A DNA stretch of 5,080 bases, taken from assembly GCA_015494845.1 (NCBI GenBank), contig WGAL01000151.1, forward strand, positions 1 through 5,080, written 5' to 3'. Below are positions 1 through 5,080 of the stretch, piece by piece (the first letter of the stretch is position 1; every line of letters begins with the position of its first letter). Below the pieces are notes generated by a model. It made no database searches and had not been told where the DNA came from. It was given only the letters and a program-made list of their open reading frames with translations. Both the position numbers and the translations under genes were made by a program. The DNA comes from Melioribacteraceae bacterium (GTDB lineage: Bacteria > Bacteroidota > Ignavibacteria > Ignavibacteriales > Melioribacteraceae).

Positions 1-771
1 ACTTATAGGATGAGTAGCGAATATTTCGTTAAAATAGCCTGCCGTAATATGAAAAATAATCGGAATAATAATATTTCTTTTTGCTTTATAATAAAGCCAA
101 TTCATTATAATTACAAACGGGAAAATGCTAACCAAAAAATTAACGCCATAGATCCAACCGGTTTCCACCAAATTGCTTTGATAATAATTTTTAATGGTTG
201 AAAGCGGTATATGCCAAATGCCCCAATAGAACGCAAATATAATTGATGTATAAAAAAGATTAAATTTTGTTCTTAAAACATCAGTTCCGTAGGTGTGCCA
301 CCCCATTTCTTCAATTGCCGGCGCCATAATAAGCAAGAACCATACCGGAAAAACGCCGGAACTAAAAGTATATTGCCCGCTTATTGTAAATTGTTTTACG
401 CTGTATCCAAATAATAGAGATATTGCTTGCGCTAACAATATACTGCCCAACATTAAAAATAAAGCGAGTATAAAATAGATAGGTTTAATATTTTTGAAAT
501 TGAAAATTCTTTTGCCCAAATCATTTTTAAGTCCTGTTTCCTTATGAATGAACCACAAGGCAACAATCATTGGCGCCAATAACCCAATAAAACCAAAAGC
601 GGAAATAACCTTAATATTCGAATTGCTATCCCAACTCATTTTTCCGGCAAGTCCCCAAAATACCCAAGGAATTATTGTTGCCAAAATATAGAAATTTACA
701 GGATGTTTGTATTTAATACCAATATTATTATTCGCTTTCTTTTGTAAATTTGGTTCTTTCGTATTACTCAT
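1..771 (-). CDS. CPBP family intramembrane metalloprotease-like protein, 3' end cut by window edge
   Basis: An open frame of 257 codons runs from ATG at 771 off the left edge without a stop; an in-frame TAA lies directly upstream (775-777), so this ATG is the first possible start. The protein is strongly hydrophobic, with likely membrane segments near residues 25-42, 56-76, 97-122, 138-155, 172-190, 207-226 and 233-250. CPBP (CAAX protease/bacteriocin-processing, Abi) motifs appear in order: a Glu pair in APAIEEMGWHTYG (E154, E155), WGIWHIPL (H187), and IIFHITAGYFN (H241, N248). The family cleaves or processes substrates inside the membrane; bacterial roles include prenyl-protein-like processing, bacteriocin immunity and regulation, and the substrate here is unknown. 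The canonical EExxxR arginine is His159, as I recall for a GWHxYG subfamily. No Shine-Dalgarno is visible. Perhaps 20-50 residues are missing. It lies beyond a terminator, so it is probably transcribed independently of the nuclease. Confidence 0.85.
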   Translation of the reverse strand, partial: MSNTKEPNLQKKANNNIGIKYKHPVNFYILATIIPWVFWGLAGKMSWDSNSNIKVISAFGFIGLLAPMIVALWFIHKETGLKNDLGKRIFNFKNIKPIYFILALFLMLGSILLAQAISLLFGYSVKQFTISGQYTFSSGVFPVWFLLIMAPAIEEMGWHTYGTDVLRTKFNLFYTSIIFAFYWGIWHIPLSTIKNYYQSNLVETGWIYGVNFLVSIFPFVIIMNWLYYKAKRNIIIPIIFHITAGYFNEIFATHPIS

Positions 772-1048
772 GATTTAATATGCAATATTATGAAATGTAT
801 ATGAACAATTTATTACTTTAAAATCAATCGTTATAAATAATATTCTTTCACTTGAGAAAATAGCTCTCATCCCTCGATTTTGTTGCTTAATAGTTGTTCA
901 TTAATTAATTATAATAAAAAATATTGTTCGATTTGCCAAATAAAAACTTAATGTCAAAAAAAATAAGGGGAAAAATCAAATTGAAAATTCCCCTGTTTTA
1001 ATTAAACTTCTAATGTTAAAACTCAGCGAAAATTAGTAACCCTCGCGT
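772..1048. other. AT-rich intergenic region
   Basis: This 277-bp gap between the nuclease stop and the CPBP start contains no supported gene on either strand. It holds the nuclease terminator (956-994) and must hold the CPBP promoter. A TATAAT lies on the minus strand at 913-908, but the nearest -35-like TTGGCA is 20 bases upstream of it. No match to the Bacteroidota TAnnTTTG box was found, so no promoter is called. Confidence 0.6.
956..994 (-). terminator. Intrinsic terminator of the endonuclease I gene
   Basis: A perfect 7-bp stem pairs 988-994 with 966-972 (AGGGGAA/TTCCCCT on the minus strand). The 15-nt loop can itself fold (TCAA/TTGA, 976-984). On the minus strand the stem is followed by TTA and then a run of eight T (963-956). 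It sits about 55 bp after the nuclease stop at 1049, in the right orientation. The plus strand has only a short T-run after the stem, so the terminator is mainly one-directional. Confidence 0.8.
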
Positions 1049-3046
1049 TTACTTCATCAAAATCATTTTTCGTGTTTGAACAAAATTCCCGGCTCGCAAA
1101 GTGTAGAAGTAAATTCCGCTCGGTAGTCCGCCTGAGGCGGAAGTCGCATTAAATTGGACCGAATATTTACCTGGCGCTTGTTTTTCGTTTACAAGCGTTG
1201 CCACTTCGCGCCCGAGCGCGTCGTAAATTTTTAGCGAAACTTGAACCATTCCGTCATTGCGAGTAAATTCCAACTTGTTGGAATTTACGTGGCAATCTGT
1301 CGGATTATTAGCATAAGCTGAAAATTTGGTAGATTGCTTCGCTCCGCTCGCAATGACGTAAGTAATATTGGTCGTCGGATTAAACGGGTTCGGATAATTT
1401 TGAGAAAGTTCGAAATTTTGCGGCGGAGCGACAAACACTTCAACCGTTTTCGAATATTCGAATATTCCGTCCAAATCAAGTTGTTTTAATCGGTAAAGGT
1501 AAGTTCCGCCGTGGATGTTACTATCGATAAATGAATACTCTTTCGGCGAATTACTGTTTCCGGCTCCGTTAACAAAGCCGATTGTTTCCCAAATATCCTC
1601 ATTGTTATTTCTTCTTTCTATTTCAAAACCGAAATTGTTTATTTCTGTTGCGGTTCGCCAGTATAATTTTACCGAATTCTCCATAGCTACAGCTGAAAAC
1701 GCAACAAGTTCAACAGGAGTTGGCGTAATTCCCAAATCGCTGAAATCGTCTTTCGGATAAGCGTCCCATTCCATAGAAGGATCAAAAACATCGGAAGCAA
1801 CGCTGTCGCCGTGCGTAATTCCGTGTTTCCGCCTCAAAGTTGCGTCATATGTGGAAACGCCGTTTTCGTTCCAACTTGTTCCAGGATTATAACCAACTTG
1901 TCCGATAACATCCAGAGTATCGCTGTCTTTCAACAAAACAACGGCGTCGTTCCCGTTGAAATTAACGCTTCCGCTTGTTTGGTCGGAAACATCAAGAATA
2001 GCTTGCGCCGCGGAAGTATGCGCAATTACAAAGACGGAATTTGCCTGAATATCGCCGGAAAGAGTAATGCTGTAAGTTGCCGTCTTGCTGCCGTTGGAGA
2101 ATATTTCGATTCTGTAATTCCCGAGAGCGAAACTAACCGAACTATTGGAGGAATTGAATATTTCCAGCGCTTTGTTGTATGAACTTCCTTCAACGTATTC
2201 GGAAAAGAAAATGTTGATTTCTTCGTTTTCGGTTCCTTCTTTTTTGGTCATCGTGTTAAAGTCGATATAATCCACGTACTCGGGATGATCTATAAACGGA
2301 TTTCTGTTATGCTGTAAATTGTAAATATATTCGTTTCTTGCTTTTTCCGTTTCGCTCGGCGGGTCCAATTGATGCCAGCTTATCAATAAATCGACATCTT
2401 GCGGCGCTTCCGAAAGATTTGGCAGAGTAACATTATTCAAATGATTAAAAGTCCAATCGTTTCCGTCAACGCCGTTATATTTAAGAGCCATATAAAACAA
2501 AGCTCTCGCGGCGTCGCCTTTTTGTTCGTCCCTCGGCTCGTAAACTTTGTGTCCGTTTACGTCGTAGCCGTAAACCGCCTCGCCGAAAACCGATATTGTA
2601 TCTACGACTTCCCCGAAAGGATGATTGCTTCTTACCGCGTTAGCGTGATCTTGCTCGACGGGAAATAAATGATGATAATCCGAATATTCCTCCGTGCTCT
2701 TATCCCCGTGCGTCGGCATCCACGAATAACACCAGGTATGCTCCCTGCTCATCGTTCCCCAAGTAAACGTTCCGGAGTAAACATATTCGTAATTCGAATA
2801 AACGCCAAAAACGGATTTTGTTCCGTCGCCGTTGTCGCTAGCGTAAAAGCCGGGTATCATATTCTCGTCGTAATTATCATAAGATAATTTTACATAACCG
2901 GAGCGGATGAGAGTTTGCAAATCGCTTACAAAGGTCAGGCTTTCAACGGAAATCCCATCATAATAATTACCCTGAGCGTTAAGCGTTAATGTTACAAACA
3001 GTAATAAAAATACTTTGATGTATTTTGTAATGCTTAAATTTTCCAT
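1049..3046 (-). CDS. Secreted endonuclease I with lamin-tail domain and T9SS sorting domain
   Basis: This 665-residue protein starts at ATG 3046, with an in-frame TGA immediately upstream. Residues 1-25 are a signal peptide (K8, K11, then a hydrophobic run, ending near NAQG). Residues about 27-258 match the endonuclease I family (Pfam Endonuclease_1; EndA/Vvn-like non-specific nucleases). They include SREHTWCYSW with likely catalytic H103, YHHLFPV followed by D133, the likely metal ligand N136 and RSN (139-141), then YEPRDEQKGDAARA and LLISWHQLDPPSETEKARN. Residues about 277-440 resemble a lamin-tail domain (NIFFSEYVEGSSYNKALEIFN; GNDAVVLLKD). Residues 442-540 form an Fn3-like module (PVELVAFSA.., FGFEIERR, YLYRLKQLDLDG). 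Residues 546-665 are a type A T9SS sorting domain, normally removed on export, so the nuclease should act on extracellular or cell-surface DNA. The CTD is unusually long because of palindromic DNA inserts at residues 563-599 and 635-639. No clear ribosome binding site is seen. It has its own terminator. Confidence 0.92.
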   Translation of the reverse strand: MENLSITKYIKVFLLLFVTLTLNAQGNYYDGISVESLTFVSDLQTLIRSGYVKLSYDNYDENMIPGFYASDNGDGTKSVFGVYSNYEYVYSGTFTWGTMSREHTWCYSWMPTHGDKSTEEYSDYHHLFPVEQDHANAVRSNHPFGEVVDTISVFGEAVYGYDVNGHKVYEPRDEQKGDAARALFYMALKYNGVDGNDWTFNHLNNVTLPNLSEAPQDVDLLISWHQLDPPSETEKARNEYIYNLQHNRNPFIDHPEYVDYIDFNTMTKKEGTENEEINIFFSEYVEGSSYNKALEIFNSSNSSVSFALGNYRIEIFSNGSKTATYSITLSGDIQANSVFVIAHTSAAQAILDVSDQTSGSVNFNGNDAVVLLKDSDTLDVIGQVGYNPGTSWNENGVSTYDATLRRKHGITHGDSVASDVFDPSMEWDAYPKDDFSDLGITPTPVELVAFSAVAMENSVKLYWRTATEINNFGFEIERRNNNEDIWETIGFVNGAGNSNSPKEYSFIDSNIHGGTYLYRLKQLDLDGIFEYSKTVEVFVAPPQNFELSQNYPNPFNPTTNITYVIASGAKQSTKFSAYANNPTDCHVNSNKLEFTRNDGMVQVSLKIYDALGREVATLVNEKQAPGKYSVQFNATSASGGLPSGIYFYTLRAGNFVQTRKMILMK
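1127..1141. repeat. 15-nt mini-palindrome inserted in frame in the nuclease CTD
   Basis: TCCGCCTGAGGCGGA has perfect 6-bp arms and a 3-nt loop. It encodes the SASGG part of FNATSASGGLPSGIY. The phosphatase CTD reads FNAVNLPSGIY at the same place, so the nuclease has a net gain of four residues (12 nt) with frame kept. It is GC-rich against its surroundings. No transposase or other function is apparent. Confidence 0.7.
1252..1358. repeat. 107-nt palindromic repeat element (CATTGCGAG type) within the nuclease CTD
   Basis: The ends are perfect 12-nt inverted repeats: CGTCATTGCGAG at 1252-1263 and CTCGCAATGACG at 1347-1358. A second inner pair, GCAATCT (1292-1298) and AGATTGC (1331-1337), also matches. 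On the plus strand the right arm 1331-1358 reads AGATTGCTTCGCTCCGCTCG and then CAATGACG, which I recognise as a dispersed palindromic repeat found in many bacterial genomes. The element begins at the third base of the Tyr563 codon and ends in Gly599, giving VIASGAKQS at one end and RNDG at the other, both in frame. Compared with ordinary CTDs, which have about seven residues here, it adds roughly 32. It has no coding capacity of its own and would form a long hairpin in the mRNA. Confidence 0.85.
1263..1288. repeat. 26-nt palindrome nested in the left arm of the 107-nt element
   Basis: GTAAATTCCAAC at 1263-1274 and GTTGGAATTTAC at 1277-1288 are perfect 12-bp arms around a TT loop. It lies where the undisturbed arm would be expected to read a GCGAAGCGAC-like sequence between GCGAG and GTGGCAATCT. 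This suggests a second, AT-rich palindrome landed inside the first. It encodes the VNSNKLEFT part of the protein. Confidence 0.75.
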
Positions 3047-3077
3047 TCAATTTATATTTTTATTTGATAAAAAAATT

Positions 3078-3100
3078 TCGATTATAACTTTTATTATCGA
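3078..3100 (-). promoter_or_regulatory. Inverted repeat in the upstream region of the nuclease gene; possible operator or attenuator
   Basis: TCGATTATAA (3078-3087) and TTATTATCGA (3091-3100) are 10-nt arms with one mismatch and a 3-nt loop, 32 bp upstream of the nuclease ATG. On the minus strand the dyad contains TATAAT (3086-3081) and is followed by a run of seven T. It could be an operator over a -10 box, or a weak AT-rich terminator-like hairpin in the leader. The -35 spacing for that TATAAT is poor. The sequence alone cannot separate these readings, or exclude chance in such AT-rich DNA. Confidence 0.3.
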
Positions 3101-3454
3101 AGAAATAACCGTTTTCTTTACATATTTAAGCGTTCTTGATTTATGAAAGAATCATAAAAATGGGTAACGAACAATATTGGGAAAATTTAGGACGATTTTC
3201 ATTCAGAAGAAAATTCTACTGACTATTAACTCTTGATCGACGAGTTGATATAGTGTGGCGTAGATTTTGTCTAAAATTTCCAATTCAATTATAAAACATT
3301 TTTTCTTAAAATACAGAATTAAGACAAAGAATTATCCATGGTTGACTTGGGGAGTGAAAAGTTTTCAACGGCAATTTTATTCACATCGCTAAATTAGCAT
3401 GAACGAGGAGCCATTGAGAAAATAAACGAATTTCCTAATAAACATTAAATTTGC

Positions 3455-3491
3455 AAAAAAATCGATAAGGGACAACCAATAGGCTGTCCCT
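3455..3491 (-). terminator. Intrinsic terminator of the metallophosphoesterase gene
   Basis: A perfect 7-bp stem, AGGGACA/TGTCCCT, pairs 3485-3491 with 3468-3474. Two more inner pairs are possible, with a short loop. On the minus strand it is followed after six bases by a run of seven T (3461-3455). It lies about 25 bp beyond the TAG stop at 3517-3519. Together with the 420 bp that follow before the nuclease ATG, it argues against a phosphatase-nuclease operon. Confidence 0.75.
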
Positions 3492-3516
3492 GTAAATAAA
3501 ACAGAATAACTTGAAC

Positions 3517-5034
3517 CTATTTCATCAGAACCATTTTTCGCGTTTGAATAAAATTTCCGGCTCGTAAAGTGTAGAAGTAAATTCCGCTTGGTAAATTCAC
3601 CGCATTAAATTGAACCGAATATTTACCCGGCGCTTGTCTTTCATTTACAAGCGTTGTAACTTCGCGACCGAGTGTGTCGTAAACTTTTAGTTGAACCGGC
3701 AATGCGGCAGATTGCCCGTGGCGGAGCCGCGTCGCTTCGCTCCTCGCAATGACGTAAGTTATGTTGGTTGTCGGATTAAACGGGTTCGGGTAATTTTGTT
3801 TCAAATAAAATTTCAGCGGTTTTGTCTCATTATCGCTTATAACGCCATCCGGAGTTCTCTCAACGGAAAAAGTATCGATGAGCGCGCCTTTGTCGTCATA
3901 CGCGCTGAAATAAAGCATATTGTCATCCAGAACTATTTTGCAATAATGATGCGCCTTTGCCGTAACAACAATATGAGGGTAGTTAGGGTTGGGATCATAA
4001 AGAGGCGCTCCTCCTCCGCCCGTAGTAATATGCGTAACGTCGTTAACCACAGCGCGCGCGTAGTAGTGATTGTGTCCCCCGAATATTATTGGCACATGAT
4101 AAGTTTCGCATAACGGCTGTATGTAAGTCTGCACGGGGATCTCGTTGCTATGACCGCCTGCCGTCCAGCCTGGTTCATGCAACAGAATAAATTTCCATGG
4201 TTTTGTGCTTGTTGCAAGATCGTTATCAATCCAATTATATTGCGCGGAACCTGATGAATAACTTACATATTGGTCAATTACGACAAAATGCGCAGGCCCG
4301 TAATCAAACGACCAATAACAAGAATTAACGTACGGGTAAGGGAAATATTTTTTATATAAAATTGCGTTTCCTTCATGATTTCCCCGCGCCGACTGGTAAG
4401 GAAGATTTGCAAGCATTTTGTTAATGTTCGAATACGAACCGCTAAAAAATTCATCGTCCCAGTAGTATTCGTCCTCGCCGTCGGAAACCAAATCGCCGAC
4501 GGATAAAACCAAAGTTTGAAATTCCGGATCGGATTGAATTGCATTTAAAATTCCCTGAGCGACTTTATTGTGGGCGACTGGATTGGAACGCGTATCGCCG
4601 TATGCGAAAAATTTCAATTGTGTCGCCGCCGTATCGGGCGCGGAATAAAACGAGCCGTAATGCACGTCTCTTCCGGCTGTAACTTTATAGTAATATTTTG
4701 TGCGGGGAGTTAAATTGTCAATAATATATTTGTGCTGATGAGACAAATTGTATTCGTTTGTATTTGCTGAACCGGCGGAATAACTCGTATCCGTTCCCCA
4801 TTCTATTGTGCAAGTTTTAGTCGAAGTAAGTTGCCAATGCACTTCCATTTGGTCTGCGTTGCCGTTATAAATTAAATAAGGCGCTTTGCGGGTGTCCGTC
4901 CAATCTCCGGACTTTACTTTCGACAACGGAGAACCTTGTAAGATATTGCCGCTTAAAAATAAAAGAACACTTGCGACAATAAAAACAAACATTGCATATT
5001 TACTTTTACTTGTTGTTAAGGAATAAGTTGTCAT
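3517..5034 (-). CDS. Secreted purple-acid-phosphatase-like metallophosphoesterase with T9SS sorting domain
   Basis: This 505-residue protein hydrolyses phosphomonoesters or related substrates outside the cell, if it follows its family. Residues 1-34 are a signal peptide (K10, K12, hydrophobic 14-32). Residues about 52-135 are the Fn3-like PAP N-domain (APYLIYNG, VHWQL, IEWGTDTSY, LTPRTKYYYKV). Residues about 139-393 are the dimetal catalytic domain: YGDTRSN (D147), SVGDLVSDG (D181), RGNHEG (N219, H220), LLHEPGW (H286) and GGHNHYYAR (H321, H323), plus TTGGGGAPL. Residues 411-505 are a type A T9SS CTD. The Tyr that gives true purple acid phosphatases their colour (GDxxY) is Ser184, so the metal pair may differ. 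ATG 5034 is preferred over an in-frame TTG at 5070 because the TTG lies inside a probable promoter box. A weak AAAGAG ends six bases before the ATG. The CTD carries a palindromic insert at residues 427-446. Substrate specificity cannot be read from the sequence. Confidence 0.92.
   Translation of the reverse strand: MTTYSLTTSKSKYAMFVFIVASVLLFLSGNILQGSPLSKVKSGDWTDTRKAPYLIYNGNADQMEVHWQLTSTKTCTIEWGTDTSYSAGSANTNEYNLSHQHKYIIDNLTPRTKYYYKVTAGRDVHYGSFYSAPDTAATQLKFFAYGDTRSNPVAHNKVAQGILNAIQSDPEFQTLVLSVGDLVSDGEDEYYWDDEFFSGSYSNINKMLANLPYQSARGNHEGNAILYKKYFPYPYVNSCYWSFDYGPAHFVVIDQYVSYSSGSAQYNWIDNDLATSTKPWKFILLHEPGWTAGGHSNEIPVQTYIQPLCETYHVPIIFGGHNHYYARAVVNDVTHITTGGGGAPLYDPNPNYPHIVVTAKAHHYCKIVLDDNMLYFSAYDDKGALIDTFSVERTPDGVISDNETKPLKFYLKQNYPNPFNPTTNITYVIARSEATRLRHGQSAALPVQLKVYDTLGREVTTLVNERQAPGKYSVQFNAVNLPSGIYFYTLRAGNFIQTRKMVLMK
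3520..3798 (-). repeat. T9SS sorting-domain module, copy 2 (phosphatase)
   Basis: This is the counterpart of 1052-1402. The final 25 residues differ from the nuclease CTD by only two Val/Ile exchanges (LPSGIYFYTLRAGNF and onward). The DNA is about 90% identical outside the inserts, while the preceding domains of the two proteins are unrelated. It is interrupted by the half-palindrome at 3698-3754 and lacks the 15-nt mini-palindrome. Confidence 0.8.
3698..3754. repeat. 57-nt half-copy of the CATTGCGAG palindromic element within the phosphatase CTD
   Basis: The right end CTCGCAATGACG (3743-3754) is identical to the end of the nuclease element. The arm continues leftward as GTCGCTTCGCTC and, after an extra GC-rich piece, AGATTGCC (3709-3716). 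The matching distal arm is absent. A short hairpin, GGCAAT/ATTGCC (3698-3703 with 3711-3716), closes the other side. A 15-nt mini-hairpin, CGTGGC/GCCGCG with loop GGA (3717-3731, one G/T pairing), sits inside the arm. The insert starts at the third base of the Tyr427 codon, exactly as at Tyr563 of the nuclease, and gives VIARSEATRLRHGQ in frame. Confidence 0.75.
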
Positions 5035-5067
5035 AATTTTCTCTTTTTTTATGATAGGATTTAACGG

Positions 5068-5075
5068 CAAATATA
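5068..5075 (-). promoter_or_regulatory. Candidate Bacteroidota-type -7 promoter box of the phosphatase gene
   Basis: The minus strand reads TATATTTG, a full match to the TAnnTTTG -7 consensus described for Bacteroides and Flavobacterium housekeeping promoters. A transcript starting about seven bases downstream would have a leader of roughly 27 nt before ATG 5034. The expected -33 TTTG would lie beyond the right edge and cannot be checked. In AT-rich DNA a chance match is possible. Confidence 0.4.
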
Positions 5076-5080
5076 ACGCC

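Larger units (their letters stand above)
1052..1402 (-). repeat. T9SS sorting-domain module, copy 1 (nuclease)
   Basis: The last stretch of the nuclease gene is a DNA-level relative of 3520-3798 in the phosphatase gene. By hand, 1055-1125 against 3523-3593 gives 64 of 71 identical bases, all seven differences being transitions. 1359-1402 against 3755-3798 gives 40 of 44. Similarity fades upstream of the NYPNPFNPTTN codons, where the two proteins have unrelated domains. The copy is interrupted by the palindromic inserts at 1252-1358 and 1127-1141. Confidence 0.8.
3047..3516. other. AT-rich intergenic region, 470 bp
   Basis: This lies between the phosphatase stop and the nuclease start. It contains the phosphatase terminator (3455-3491) and a dyad near the nuclease start (3078-3100). 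The central part, about 3101-3454, has no recognisable gene. Only very short frames occur, such as a 19-codon plus-strand frame from ATG at 3339. Several weak inverted repeats are visible: GAAAAT/ATTTTC at 3181-3200, CAGAAGAA/TTCTACTG at 3204-3221 with one mismatch, and AACTC/GAGTT at 3228-3246. None is strong enough to call as an RNA or element. Base composition is clearly more AT-rich than the flanking secreted-protein genes. Confidence 0.55.

Noticed and set aside
10..478. Two plus-strand frames of about 60 codons near the left edge
   Set aside because: They are antisense to the CPBP protease frame, which is open across the whole region and carries the family motifs in order.
908..957. Sigma70-like promoter for the CPBP gene (TTGACA at 957-952, TATAAT at 913-908)
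   Set aside because: The two boxes are 38 bases apart, and no correctly spaced partner exists for either.
1252..1358. The palindromic element as an insertion sequence or MITE of a known transposase
   Set aside because: No transposase is present in the window and no flanking target-site duplication could be seen. The term palindromic repeat element is all that is supported.
1515..2887. Several plus-strand open frames of 70-125 codons
   Set aside because: They lie antisense to the nuclease gene, whose protein has clear family motifs throughout. Their translations show no recognisable motifs or plausible start signals.
3339..3398. A 19-codon plus-strand frame (ATG at 3339) and similar tiny minus-strand frames in the intergenic region
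   Set aside because: They are too short, lack ribosome binding sites and resemble no known family. They could be remnants of a lost gene, but nothing in the sequence supports that.
1252..3754. CRISPR array
   Set aside because: The repeats are inverted, only two copies occur, they are 2.4 kb apart inside coding regions, and there are no regular spacers or cas genes.
3691..4113. A 140-codon plus-strand frame
   Set aside because: It is antisense to the phosphatase catalytic domain and CTD; its translation is a shadow of that gene and of the palindromic repeat.

Overview
The window looks like a chromosomal segment from a free-living, moderately AT-rich member of the Bacteroidota/Chlorobiota/Ignavibacteriota assemblage, most likely Ignavibacteriota or a close relative. 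The main reason is that both large genes end in a type A type IX secretion (T9SS) sorting domain of the style common in that group. It starts with NYPNPFNPTTNITY, continues with LK(I/V)YD.LGREV, LPSGIYFYTLRAGNF and QTRKM, and ends in LMK. The assignment rests on protein style only; there is no rRNA or other phylogenetic marker here.

Layout: all three genes lie on the minus strand, so the order of reading is right to left. At 5034-3517 is a secreted purple-acid-phosphatase-like metallophosphoesterase (signal peptide, Fn3-like PAP N-domain, catalytic domain, T9SS C-terminal domain or CTD). A Bacteroidota-type -7 box (TATATTTG) lies just upstream and an intrinsic terminator just downstream. After a 470-bp AT-rich gap comes a secreted endonuclease I at 3046-1049 (signal peptide, EndA/EndI nuclease domain, lamin-tail domain, Fn3-like domain, T9SS CTD), again with its own terminator. 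After a further 277-bp gap is the N-terminal 257 residues of a CPBP-family membrane protease (771-1), cut by the left edge. The terminators suggest that the two secreted proteins are separate transcription units rather than one operon.

The nuclease and phosphatase could act in sequence outside the cell, cutting extracellular DNA and releasing phosphate, but this is inference from adjacency and shared export signal. The CPBP protein has no evident link to them.

The most interesting feature is at the DNA level. Both T9SS sorting domains carry, at exactly the same nucleotide and codon phase (third base of the Tyr codon in ..NITY), an in-frame insertion of a palindromic repeat with ends CGTCATTGCGAG/CTCGCAATGACG. 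The nuclease copy is a full 107-nt element that contains a second, near-perfect 26-nt palindrome. The phosphatase copy is a 57-nt half-element with its own GC-rich mini-hairpin. The nuclease CTD also carries a third insert, a 15-nt palindrome (TCCGCCTGAGGCGGA) that adds about four residues in another loop. The flanking CTD DNA is about 90% identical between the two genes, while the upstream domains are unrelated. This points to copying or conversion of the sorting module, and to palindromic elements that colonise its tolerant loops and stay in frame, in the manner of the Rickettsia palindromic elements.
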